Positions 12,449-24,546 of a stretch of 64,000 nucleotides of DNA are shown piece by piece (positions within the stretch are counted from its first letter, which is position 1; each line of letters starts with the position of its first letter). Where the stretch lies: the NCBI RefSeq assembly GCF_022201045.2, contig NC_068562.1:13205001-13269000 (forward strand), in the 5' to 3' direction. The DNA comes from Citrus sinensis (lineage: Eukaryota > Streptophyta > Magnoliopsida > Sapindales > Rutaceae). The notes beneath the pieces are model-generated. The model had not been told where the DNA came from. It ran no database searches and saw only the letters and a program-made list of their open reading frames with translations. The translations under genes and the position numbers were made by a program.

Positions 12449-15400
12449 CTATGGTCTAGCACGATCACGGACGAAATATACAAATTTCACAAGCCAATAG
12501 AAACACCAATCAATACATGCATCAATGAAACAAAACCATAGCCAGCGCCAATAAGAGTTCAACCAAAGGATCGCAAATAATCCAAGCATGAATGTGACGT
12601 ACGATGCGCCAAAACTCCAGTTGAATGACACCATATCAATTGCAGATTCATCTTCGTCTTCTCCTTGATAGGACGACGTTGCTGGATTTGCCTCTGCTCT
12701 GGTGCAACTCTTATTAATTGTTGGACCACAAAGACCGAGATTACCTTTATAACTCATTTCATCAAACGTGCCAAATTGTCCTTTGTCTGGGATCAGACCT
12801 GACAAGTTGTTGTACGACACATTGAAGTTGGATAAAAAGTTGAGCTCAGTCAGTTTAGGAGAAATTAGGCCACTCAATTTATTGTGACAAAGGTCTAGGC
12901 TCTCTATCATCTTCAGATTGGAAAAACTCTCTGGTATGGATCCTGATAAGTAATTATGGGACAGATTCAATGCACGAACTTTTTGAAGTTCTCCAATTTC
13001 CGCTGGAATTTCTCCGGTCAACTCATTACATGACAAATCTAGTCCAGTCATGTAGTTAAGATTACTACTGTTGTAAACTTCATATCTATTCTTTGTCACA
13101 AATTCTACTTCTACTCCATTTGCTGCTGTATAATCATCTCCATAAAACTCCAAGTCAAGGTCAGAGGTATTGAAGTAAATACCAATAGAATCAACACCTA
13201 AACTCCAAGAAAACTCACGTTCAGATCCATAAAGATCATCATTTCCTGCTCTCCAGTGCGACACATTAGCAAAACATGAAGGTATTGACCCATTAAGTCT
13301 GTTATGTGAAAGGTCCATGATACCTAATTTTCCTATTTTACACAGTTGATTAGGAATATGACCTTGCAGACAATTCCCTCTCAATATAAGAACACGCAGC
13401 TCCGAATGCCCATTGATCTGATGAGGAATACTACCAGAAAATTTATTATCCCCTAAATCTAATGTCATCAACTTGGAGCTACTAAAGAATGCCTGTGGGA
13501 TTGATCCACACAGAGAATTCTTCTGCATATAAAGGTGCTTCACTGACGATGAAGGATTGAAGGGATATATAATGGACCCAGACAAATTATTTTCAGAGAC
13601 ATCTAAAATTTCAAGTGCTTCAAGATTGTTGAGTTGGACTGGAATATCACCTTCCAAAAGATTTTTTGACACTGAAAGAAGCAAAAGACTTGACAAGTTA
13701 CCTATCCAACTAGGAATCTGCCCAACTAACTTGTTGTTGGATATATCTAACACTTCCAATGACCTAGCGGAGCTCAAAAACCCGTTCGAAATTCTGCCAC
13801 TGAAATTATTGTTGTCTAAAGATAACCAACCCAATTGAGTCAAGTTCATAAACTTAGGAGATACTTGCCCACTGAAACTGTTATGCGACAGGTCCAACAA
13901 CAGTAGTGAGAAGCAACCAGTGAGAAGTGGCGCAGACAATTCTCCCGAAAACTGATTTCTAGACAAATCCAGAATACGAAGGTCTTTCATCTCACTTATT
14001 GAAGAAGAAATACTACCTTCAAATTTATTTTTTGACATATCTAGGTACACCAATTTTTGCAATATGGTACTCATATTCTGGGGGAGCCTACCGGAGAAAC
14101 TGTTGCTAGAAATATCTAGATGATGAAGGAAATCAAGTTTGGAATTGGACAGTTGGAGACTTCCTGTGAATGAGTTGTTTGTGAAACGCAAAACCTCTAA
14201 TTTTGTGTTATACTGTAGCAACCAAGCAGGAAAATTGCCAACCAACTTATTATGTGAGAGGTCAAGGGATTTTAAGTCATGCTGTTTTTGAAGAAAACCA
14301 AGGGTTCCATTTAGGTTGCAATTGCGTAAATGAAGGACCTTCAATTGGGATGTAGGAAGCCAATTTTCAGTTTCCACTACTAACGTATTGTTTACTAATG
14401 AGAGCATGAAGAACTCAAGATTTGAATGATTACCCAATGAACTGAGATAGAATATGCCTTGAAAGTAGTTGTCAGAGAGATCCAAATATTGGAGTGATGT
14501 GAGGCTCGTGATAACAGAATGTGGGCTCCCACTTAACTGATTGGAGGAAATACCAAATACCTTGAGGCGGGTTAAGTTTTTGAGACACTGGGGAAGAGGA
14601 CCCCCAATAGCATTTCCTTCAAGATTCAACTCAATAAGATTCTTCAACTCACATATTCCTGAAAATTTTCAAGAAAAAGGGTATACAAATAGTCAGAAGA
14701 GATCGACACAAATGTGTAAGAGTATTTTTATTTTCTTTTATGGTGTTGGGATGGAGCATTTGTGAACTCTATTAGTGTTATTCGGTATGGCATTTCTACC
14801 TGTATATAAGGGGAGGAAAAAAAAAGACAATTCTATATCTTAAGTTTGTTTATTTGGTCATATTAGAAATAAGTTATTGAAGTTTTTTTTTTTAATTATC
14901 TTACCTTGATTTTCCAGAGAACCATTTATACCAGTATAGCTCAGATCCAATGCTTTTAAGTTTTTAAATTTTGCTAATCCTGCATTAAGAAAAATGAAAT
15001 GGTCTTAGAAACCGTAATTTTTGAAGGGTAAACAACTCTCTGTAAATGCAATTGTTACCTAATCTTGATGCAGATCCGCTCATTCTAATTTCACTTAGTT
15101 GCAGAACTTCCAGGTTTCTCAAGTTTTCTAATCCTGCAACAAGGAAAAGATAATTAAACAAGTAATTAACTATAGAGGAGTGAAAAGAAACAGCTTCCTA
15201 CCAAACATGTAAACAAAGACTTGAATAATTAGATGCTAAGGAGGTTGGAATAAGAAGAAGAAGATTTTGGGTGCTAGAAGAGGGGAAGCAGATGTACCAA
15301 AAGATCACCAAAAATTTGCAGAGCCTCTCATAAACTGATAAAATCCAACCGTTGAATTTACATTTAACCTAAACATTTTCTCACAACAAAACAGATCATG

Positions 15401-17117
15401 CTCAGTACACTCAGAGCCTGAAACCAACCTTCAATTAAATTCTCAAGATTCTCATTTACCAAGCATAAATCTAGAAATCCTTGAGCAACATATGATGAAA
15501 CAGAGTAGGTACTATCAACTCAAACAGAACCAGCTTATGTATCAAACTACTAACCCAGCTTGCAACCTAAGAACGACCAATGCCAACTCACCCCATGATC
15601 ACAGGGTCAAAATGAAGAAGATTTAAACCCCCCCCCCAAAAAAAAAAAAACATTCCTTCAAGTTTGAAATAAGCCTTATCAAATCTTAAGTGGATAGATG
15701 CAATTAATTGATCAGAATTCGAAGCGATAGTCAATAATGACTAGATTGTATATGTTCTATCAATTCACGCCAAAAATCATTAAATCTCCAAACTCTTAGC
15801 ATTTTATCTACTCTAATAAGAAAATTAAGTTGACAACAAAGATGATTTATTTTCCATTCCACAAAAATAAATGGAAACTAGGAAATAAAACAGTCACCTT
15901 GACTCGTTGGAAAGCCGCTTATCAGATTACCACCTAGGCCCAATCTTTTCAACTTTCTCAAATTTCCCAGTTCTACACCAAGAAAAAGGAATCAGTGCTA
16001 GAAAATTAGTGTGAGAGCTGTTGTAAAAAGCTGTGATCAGTATGCTTAGTTAATAACATTGCTGCTCTGTCATCACAGTTGCTTACCTAGCCTTGTTACA
16101 GAGCCATTTATTCTGTTACCCCTTAGATCCAAAGCTTCTAAATTTGTCAAATTCGCTATTCCTGCACAGTAAGTCCCACAAATAGACGGAAAAACAGAAG
16201 GTAAGAAAGTGGTGATTAGTAGTACACTTGATATCATTGCTTGTCTGCTCCTTAAGTAGCTTACCTAGCCTTGTTACCGAACCAGCGCTTATTCTGTTAC
16301 CACTTAGATCCAACACTTGCAGGTTCCTCAGATTTACTAATCCTGCACCCAAAATAAAAGTTATTGAAAAGGACAATATTGGATTTTGAAAATTAGATAT
16401 AGATTGATTAAGATTTGCATATATGTGGAGATGTTGTACCTTGCTTGGTTCTAGAACCGTCGATGTTATTGCCGGCGAGAATCAAAGTTGTAAGTGAAGA
16501 AAGTGTATTCAAATATGGTAGTATGCTGTCGTTGAAGAGATTATAACCGAGATTTAACATCTTCAATTGCTTCAAACTCCCAAAACTATCATAAGCTGCT
16601 AATCAAGGCACGCAGGTGAAATGAATTGGTTAATTTAGTTGCAAATTTTCCTTTCAGGATGAATGTGGAGACTACTAAAAATCAAACAGGAAATGAACAC
16701 ACCTTTACCCTTGTAGACACCTTCAAACAAATTGAAAGACAAGTCAAGGCTTTGAAGTTCTTCAAAAGGAAGAAGCAATGACATATTCAGAAGCGGAGAT
16801 CCATCAATGAAGTCATTATATTTGTTTTGCGGTAAAATATCGAGAGAGAGTTGCATCACTCGTCGCGTGGTGGCGTTGCACTTAACTCGCTCCCAATCAC
16901 AACAATCAGACATCGGATCATCATCAACCCATGAATTAGGAATATTATACTTGTTTTCACTATCACTGATTGATATAAAGAAGCTCTTGAGTTGCAGCAG
17001 ACCAATCCTCTCTTTCTCCAGGCACCCTTGGTATCCATGCATTTGAATCAAAGCTAGTAAAGTCAGCGACACTGAGAACTTAACAATGGAAGTTTCCATT
17101 GGAAGCCAACCTTTCAT
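12449..17117 (-). CDS. RLP-B: LRR receptor-like protein, 8 exons, about 1053 aa
   Basis: Largest intact RLP in the window. Minus-strand exons are 17117-16703, 16598-16440, 16342-16265, 16161-16087, 15972-15898, 15133-15059, 14979-14905 and 14658-12449. Every border is GT..AG, every intron is phase 1, and the sum is 1054 codons. Exon 1 encodes MKGWLPMETSIVKF, a hydrophobic signal peptide, then the N-cap with SDCCDWERVKCNATT. The five 75-78-nt exons each add one LRR. The long exon holds the other LRRs, the KNRYE island border, the NLGLCG C-cap, acidic GEDEDES, a transmembrane helix near residues 995-1018 and a tail of about 35 residues ending RDRARP. The GTG at 17153 was rejected as the start in favour of the ATG that matches RLP-A (MKxxxxMET). 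A plasma-membrane role in immune or developmental signalling is family inference. Confidence 0.88.
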
Positions 17118-18097
17118 AGTTTGTATTTTGTTCCCAATCTGCAGCTTCACCACTCATAAATCACATATATTTAATGTGAGTATTGCATGTAATGACGGAA
17201 GGATATTTCTAAACAAAAAATCTCATCACATCCATGGTAGGATGGCAATAATTTGATTGACTGAAATAACCATCACTCAACTGAAAAGAAATCTCTTACT
17301 TGGGAGTTCATTCGATATTTAAAATTTTCTGATAATCTTAGAGAAAGTCATAAATCACGGCGTGAAAAGTCGCAGGAGCTGTGCAATTTGATGTCAATTG
17401 CCTGTTTGTCTTTTACGCTCTTTCCAAAAATACAACTCAAATTGACATTTTTTGATCGAGACATGAGCAACCGAAATTGACTGAATAATGGGCTGGACTC
17501 CAAACTTTGGCAACTGACCTGGAAACTCTACATTTATAATCAAATTTAATTGGCTGAGGAGCCACACAATTTAAGCCAGATTTTGAAATAAAACAACTTA
17601 ATTATTAACTCAAAGCATGGGCAAATCAGATTCCCTTTCCATACATAAAAGATGAGATACAAAGTTTATATTTAAAGTAATGTGTTACTAATAATCATTG
17701 AAGATGACGGTAATTGTTAACCTTAATATCTCACGATTTATTTATTAATATTGCACCAGTAGTGAATGAGAAATTAGATGTCACATGATTAAACTGCTAA
17801 TGGCTTCGTAAAAGTAGTGCTAATATGGCCCTTTGAACTCACTTTGATAATGCGTACAAATATTGGTAGAAATTTCTAATAAGGTCTGGGCTTCTATATT
17901 TTACAGCAAACTGTTCTTTTTTTTTTTTTTTGGGTTGCGTAATTTCATAAAAATTAACCTACATTTTCTGATCAACCAATCAAAAACTGCAGAAGAGAAA
18001 TTTGAAAAGCGAATGGAAACGTGAATCAACACATCAAGTATAAATGCGTCGCGGCAGAGTTGACCGACTGCATTAATTCTACAATGGCTTAGCTCGA
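17118..18097. other. spacer between RLP-C and RLP-B, no gene seen
   Basis: Upstream region of RLP-B and downstream region of RLP-C. A T-run lies near 17917. No coding frame with recognisable domains. Confidence 0.4.
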
Positions 18098-20716
18098 TTA
18101 CTGATGGAATACATATTTGAAAAGCTGATAGAAACATGAATCGATACATCCATCAATTAAATAAAACCATTGTCTACGCCAATACGAGTTTATCCAAAGA
18201 GTCACCAACAGCCCCAACAATATTGTGACATATGAACCGATAAAACTCCAATATAATGCATCCATATCAATTGCAGATTCATCTTGTTCAGCATGATTTG
18301 GTGGTAGCACTGTCGGCGGTAATGTATTGCCGCAACTCTTGTTCAACAGTGGACCACAAAGATCTGAATTACCTCTATAGCTGCTGTCATCAAACGTAGC
18401 AAATTGGCCTTTATCTGGGATTGGGCCGAACAAGTTGTTGTATGACACGTTGAAGTCAGATAAGGCATTTAGCTCAGTGAGTTGCATAGGAATTTGGCCA
18501 CTTAATTCATTGTCAGAAAGGTCTAGACTCTCCATCATTTTTAGATTGGAAAAGCTCCCCGGTATAGATCCCGACAAGGAAGTATGAGACAAATTTAATG
18601 CGCGAACTTTTGGAAGCTCTCCAATTTCTGATGGGATTTCTCCGGTCAATTCGTTGTATGATAAATCCATTCCAGACATGTAGTTAAGACTGCTACCATT
18701 GTAGAATTCATATCGGTTCTTTGTCACAAATTGTACTTGTGCTCGTTGATGCAATGTTGCATAATCGTCTCTAGATAGCCACAAGTCAAGAGTGGAGTTG
18801 TAGTATGTACCAATCGAACGAAGACCTCCAAACTGAAAATATATATCGAGTCCGGAACCGTACAAATCACCATTTCCTTCTCTCCAAAACAACACGTTAG
18901 CAAAGCAAGAAGGTATTGACCCATTAAGCTTATTATGTGAAAGATCCAAGATACGTAGTTTCTGTAATTGGCACAGTGCAATAGGGATTTCTCCTTGCAG
19001 ATAATTCCCTCTCAAAAGAAGAACACGCAATTCTGAATGCTTATTTATCTGATGAGGAATTCTCCCGAAAAATTTATTATCCCTCAAATCTAGAGTCAAC
19101 AATTCGGTGCTTCTAAGTAAGGTACTTGGAATTTGTCCGCTGAGAGCATTCTTTTGCAAATAAAGGTGCATTATTGATGAAAGATTCAAGAAAGATGCTA
19201 TGGACCCAAATAACCTATTTTCGGAGAGGTATAAAATTTCAAGTTGTCGAAAATTGTTGATTTGGACTGGTATGTTACCTTCCAAATGATTTTTTGACAT
19301 TAAAAGAACGTCAAGATATGAGAAATTACCAATCCAACAAGGAATGTGGCCTGATAACAAATTGTTGGATATATCTAAGACAACTAATCCATGGGAATTC
19401 AACAACCCGGCCTTAATTTTCCCAGTGAAATGATTATTCTTCAAATATAACCCCCGCAGTTGGGTCAAGTTCATGTATGTGGGAAAAATGTGACCATAGA
19501 AATTGTTTTCTGACACATCCAAATACTCCAGTGAGGCGCAACCATTGACAGAAGTTGCTGATAAGTCTCCTGAGAATTTATTTCTAGACAAATCTAATAG
19601 AAAAAGTTCTTTCATCTCACCTATTGAATAAGGAATATTACCTTCAAAATTATTCTTTGATATATCAATTAACATCAATTTTTGAAGAACAGTACCCATA
19701 TTCTGAGGGAGCGTACCGATCAGATTGTTATTGGAAATATCTAGATGACGAAGAAAATCATGTTTAACTTTGGGCAATTGAAGAATTCCTGAAAATGAAT
19801 TATTCGACAAACGCAAAACTTCTAAGTTTGTATTGTTTTGCATCAACCAAGTTGGAAAATTGCCAACTAATTTATTACTAGAGAGGTCAAGGAATTTTAA
19901 GTTATACTGGTGGAGAAGAAAACTAGGAATGACCTTTAAGCTGCAGTTGGGTAGCTGAAGGACCTTCAATTGAAATGTAGGGATCCAGTTCTCAGTTTTA
20001 AACCTTAAGTTATTGCTAACCTTTAAGAGGCGGAGCACCTCAAGATTTGAATGATTGGTCAATAAACTAAGAGGGAATTCGCCTTGAAAGTTGTTGTCAG
20101 AAAGAACCAAATATTCAAGGGACGTAAGGTTGGCTATTACTGAAGGTAGGTTTCCACTTAACTGATTGGAAGAAATATCAAAAACCTTGAGACCAGTCAA
20201 ATCACTGAGACGCCATGGAAGTTGACCCTCCAAGTTATTTTCTCTGAGATCCAACTCTGTAAGATTCTTCAACTGACATATTCCTGATAACCAAAATCTT
20301 TAGGGTCATAATTCATGGATTTATTTAAACTTCAAAGTTTTGTGTTTGTACCTTCATCTCAAGTTTTTGGATGCTAGATTGTGAAAATAAGTAATAATAA
20401 GTAATTACTTTAAACATGCCATAAATGATAGATTGGAAAAAAAAAGCACCTTTTTTTTGGAAGAAGAAGAGGAAGAAGGCAACGAGTATTAATTACCTTT
20501 GCTTTCTACAGAACCGTTTAGTAAATTATTCCTCATACCCAATACTTTCAAGTTCCTAAATGGAGCTAATTCTGCAACATGAAGAAGAAATGGAATTTAT
20601 AAATCAGTAAGGAAATTACAAATAGAGTCAACTCGGCATTATGATCCTAGATATTGTGATGAATGCCACATTAAACTTAATATCGAAGATCCTTTTTAGT
20701 GGTTTGTTACAACTTT

Positions 20717-20892
20717 TTTTTTTTTGGTGCTAACCAACCAGTATCCGAACCCAGCGGGCCGACTAATCCGGTTTCGGAGCGCGTCCCGGGGTTAAGGTTT
20801 TAAACTCCTCCCAACGTGCGTGCGGGGGATCGAACCGTAGTTCGCCCTACCAAGTCTAGCCCCTGGCACCACTAGACCACGACCTCGTTGGT
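20717..20892 (-). mobile_element. tRNA-derived SINE in an RLP-C intron
   Basis: On the minus strand the element starts near 20892 with an RNA polymerase III box A (tggtctagtgg) and a box B (ggttcgatccc), and ends in an A-run (plus-strand T-run 20717-20725). A 17-bp target duplication, tggtttgttacaacttt, flanks it at 20700-20716 and 20893-20909 without mismatch. Head, tail and duplication are those of a tRNA-related plant SINE. The perfect duplication suggests a fairly recent insertion. It shares orientation with RLP-C. Confidence 0.9.
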
Positions 20893-21189
20893 TGGTTTGT
20901 TACAACTTTAATCGAAAGAAATGAAGTAATATATTACTCTCTTTTTTTTTTTGGAATATGCTGTTTCAGAGGCAAAAATTTAAAAGGGTTATAACAGTTG
21001 TGTTTGTGTTTGGGGGTCGCACCAATGAACAGCTTAATTATGCAAAGTCAAATTTTACCTATTAATGACCCGCTTATTCTATTTGCGCTTAGGTCCAAGA
21101 CTTCCAAGTTTGTCAAATTTCCTAATCTTGCACATAAAAAACATATATAAATTAATAAATGTGAAAAGATCTAAGGAAATTAGTAATAC

Positions 21190-21258
21190 TCGCAATTCCA
21201 GAGGCCGAAAATCCCCGCAGTCGCTCCCTCTATATTTTCGAATTTGATAATTCTTCAC
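21190..21258 (-). other. possible further decayed LRR exon of RLP-C
   Basis: The minus strand reads an ag followed by aattatcaaattcg, resembling the start of a single-LRR exon, and then diverges with a TAG. The resemblance is too short to be sure. Confidence 0.2.
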
Positions 21259-22503
21259 TGAGAAAAGAAAATTAGTAATGTTGTGAAATTAGTGTGAAGG
21301 GTATTGTAGAAGGACATGATCGTGATTTCGCTTCATTGTTGGTCTTCTGCTTCAATCAATTGAATTCAGATAATAGTAAGTTGTAACTTATATCGAGTGA
21401 GTTTTCAGACTATAAAGAAGTCATGGGTTTTTCTAGCTTAGTAGGCACATTTTAAATTGTAAAAGCTCGAGAGTAAAATTGTTGTGGATTGTGTACTTAA
21501 AACAGACGATATCTACCCAGTCGTCACATTATTTATCCACTTTTTTTTTTTTGGGTCTCGTACCGTATCAGAAGCTTACCTAGCCTTGTTGCACCGCTAC
21601 TTATGCCATTCCAGCTCAGATTTAACGCTTTCAAGTTCCTCAAATTTGCTAGTCCTGCACATCAAAGGAAAAAAAAATTAGCAATGCAATATAGATTTTG
21701 AAATTAAATTAGATGGCACATCGGGAAACCACACCTTGACTGGGATTGAGACCTCCAATTCTATTGTAATAAAGATTCAAAGTGGTAAGTGAAGTTAGCG
21801 TATTCAAATATGGTAATACACTGTCGTTGAAGTTATTATAATTAAGATTTAATATTTTCAGCTTCTTTGAACTCCCAGAGCTATCATAATCTGCGAAGCC
21901 ATGCAGTATAATTAGTGAGTGAAGGGCCAAAAGAAAATGTGACTAAGAAATTTTTTTTTTTTTTGAATTTTTCCTCCTGATTTTGATTACTTAAGCTTGG
22001 GTAAGAAAATAAATGTGAAATACCTTTGTTCTCATTCCAACCGTCAAAGTAATTGCCGGATAAATCAAGAATTTGCAATTCTTGAAAAGGAAGAAACAAT
22101 GAAAAATTCAAAATTGGAAATCCGTCAGAACTGTTATAAAAGTCGAACATCCTCGCAAAATCGAGCGAGAGTTGAATCACTTGTCCTGCGGTGGCGTCGC
22201 AAGTAACTCGCTCCCAATCACAACAATCGGAGATTCCATCATCAACCCAAGAAGTAAGAATTTCGTCTGCATATTCCCTATCACTTATTGATAAAAAGAA
22301 GCTCTTGAGTTACAGCAGAGCAGACCTTTCTTTGTTAAAGCACGCTTTGTATCCATGCATTTGAACCAGCAAAGCTATTAAAGCCAGCAAGATTGAAAAC
22401 TTTTCCATTGTACGTACGTATGATGAAGACAAACTCTCAGTTTAAATCGCGCTCTTGAAGATTTTTCTCTAGCAAAATTCTACGTGGATGAGATTAATCA
22501 TAT

Positions 22504-22719
22504 ATGCAACAATACCTTGAATTAATGGCCGGCGAATTAAAGAAACAGATAACGCAGGCCAATGTAAATAAAGCTACGTACAAGAAACAAAAGTTGACGG
22601 AGCTTCCAGATGTAAATAAGCTACAACTTGGTTTTGATGGTAAAACTACGCGAATAGTGTGTTTGGGACCATTTCTTGATCTCATCGAAAGTGTTTTGAC
22701 ATTTCCGAGGGAATAGTTT
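22504..22719 (+). other. open frame of unknown status, 70 codons
   Basis: A plus-strand frame upstream of RLP-C encodes a charged, helix-prone peptide with KLTELPDVNKLQLGFDG, then RIVCLGPFLDLIESVLTFP. The pattern of a short strand (KLQLGFDGKTTRIV) followed by FLDLIESVLTFP is faintly like the N-terminus of plant DUF674 proteins (K..LLVD....RVLFAE...FVD.LFS.LTLP). There is no continuation after the stop and no promoter evidence. It may be a gene fragment or chance. Confidence 0.22.
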
Positions 22720-24538
22720 TGTATCTCTTTTGAAGGGTGGCTAATGAGTAGTAATGAAAATTTTCTGGTTAGAGAATCTTGGACTTCATTAAATCCAAGA
22801 ACCACTTTTGATTGTATTTTTTTCACACATTAGCAACGTTGTCAAAGCAGTTGAAATGATCCGCCTCAAATTCTAAGGACCAATCTATCTAGTTTTATCT
22901 AATATGAAAAGATAAAATTATCAATAAAGATCTTGTTGAAAATTCAACAGAGTCTTCCCTATATTTTGGTATTTTCAACTTGTAAATCTGTATATAAAGA
23001 CTCGCAAAATAATTCAATATTCAACTAACTTCATTAACCAACCTCGTTAAACATAATATTAAACATCAAAGTACATAATACACTCAAATGATCTCATTCA
23101 AACATCACCCAATATTTTCAAGTATCAAAAAAAAATTACTATAGCAATTGCCAACATACGTAAGAGGTCCATAATAATCAAATTACAGTACAATTGTACA
23201 ATCCAAAATGATATTATTGAAATTTCCTAGTAATATTATTTATGTCTTCTAACATGTGGCCAAAACTCAAAATAACTATAGTGGTTGGGCTCACTTCGGC
23301 AACCTCGTGTCGGGGGAAAAAATATTGTAAAACAAAGTGAGTATAAAACGCATTGAGTGAATAATAGGTTTTTTAAAATAAACATAATTTAAAATAATTA
23401 TATAATTGCAATATACAATTTGCATTGAACTATACACAAAAGTATAAGTAAAATGTTGAAACTTTAAATCAAATGACCGGCATTAACAAGGACTACATTT
23501 GCGCTAACACAATATAATAATCATGAAAATCATGTCAAAAAAATATAACAAAAACTATCACTAGACAAGTATCCAAGAGAATAATCTTGTTATACTTGGA
23601 CCTCATATGGGCAATGTAATGACGTACTGAAATTGTGTTATCATACTTGGAGCTACAACAAGTAGACCAGTGACGTATAATCATACCGCTTGTGTAAAAT
23701 AGCTCTCCAAAAGGTAAAAGCACCCAAGCACATGCCAACAAGCCTAAAGACCTCTATCTCAATTGTATCTTTATAATTGAATATCTCTATTGTCTATACT
23801 CATCTTTGTATCTAAAGGGGAAGGATAATGTCTGATAATTTAAAAAATAGATTTTAGAAATAAACTTTTATATACATGCAAATGAGCATTTTAAACGTTC
23901 TTTAAATCAATATTTCTTTTCACCAAAGTGCTCTCATACGTTTATAATCAAAGTAAATAAATAAAACCATTTATCATATCATTTCAGATACACATCATAT
24001 GCAAATAAAACATGTTTCTAAAAAACTTAATCGAATCATCAAACATTACTTAGTAAACATGCTTTACTTTACTAAAATTTAAATCTTAATAAAAATACAA
24101 AATATGAATTCAGTATATCCTACTCACAACAATGATGCTCAAGGTCGGCCATCGTTAACGTCTATAGGTTAACTAACATTTGTAGCTCCTCTTAAATTAA
24201 AAGAATGATATAATTACTTTCTGAGCATGAGAAATACAACTAATTTCATGCGATGTAACTATGCAATTGATATTTAGCTCATAAATTACAAATCTAGAAT
24301 CCACACTTGTAAGTCTAAAGTTACCATAATATACTCAAACCCATAAATCACACCTTATGCTAAAAAATTCGATGCTACACCTCAATAATTTAATTTGATG
24401 TGATACTAATAAAGCACCCATATTATCAACAATCTCACTACTATCCATAAATTACCTAAACGTAATATATAACTAGAAGTTATTTACATGCCGAATAGAG
24501 GAAACGGTGAGGGCTGCGCTTTTTCGACTCTACAATGC
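22720..24538. other. intergenic, no gene seen
   Basis: AT-rich upstream region of RLP-C. Open frames are short and without recognisable domains. Confidence 0.4.
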
Positions 24539-24546
24539 CTTGTTGG

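Larger units (their letters stand above)
18098..22408 (-). pseudogene. RLP-C: LRR receptor-like protein gene with early stop, about 981 codons
   Basis: Minus-strand exons are 22408-22024, 21890-21735, 21654-21580, 21127-21059 (acceptor lost), 20571-20497 and 20283-18098. With all exons the frame would be 982 codons. Exon 1 begins MEKFSILLALIALLVQMHGY, a clear signal peptide, but codon 33 is TAA (22312-22310) where RLP-B has CAA (LLQLKSFF). The frame continues intact afterwards through SDCCDWERVTCDATAG. At the fourth exon the acceptor reads aa instead of ag (21129-21128), so that exon is probably skipped in frame. The last exon is fully open for 728 codons, with LRRs, KNRYE, NSDLCG, a membrane helix near residues 929-952 and a tail ending KYVFHQ. 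It is either a young pseudogene, a null allele or a sequence error. A product started downstream would lack the signal peptide. A SINE sits in one intron. Confidence 0.8.

Noticed and set aside
12449-14647. Treating the long RLP exon as a complete 732-aa gene
   Set aside because: The apparent first Met is a TTG inside the exon, and a clean acceptor lies just upstream. The signal peptide is in a distant exon that joins in frame.
17117-17153. Upstream GTG start for RLP-B
   Set aside because: The first codon would be GTG; the ATG at 17117 gives an N-terminus matching RLP-A.
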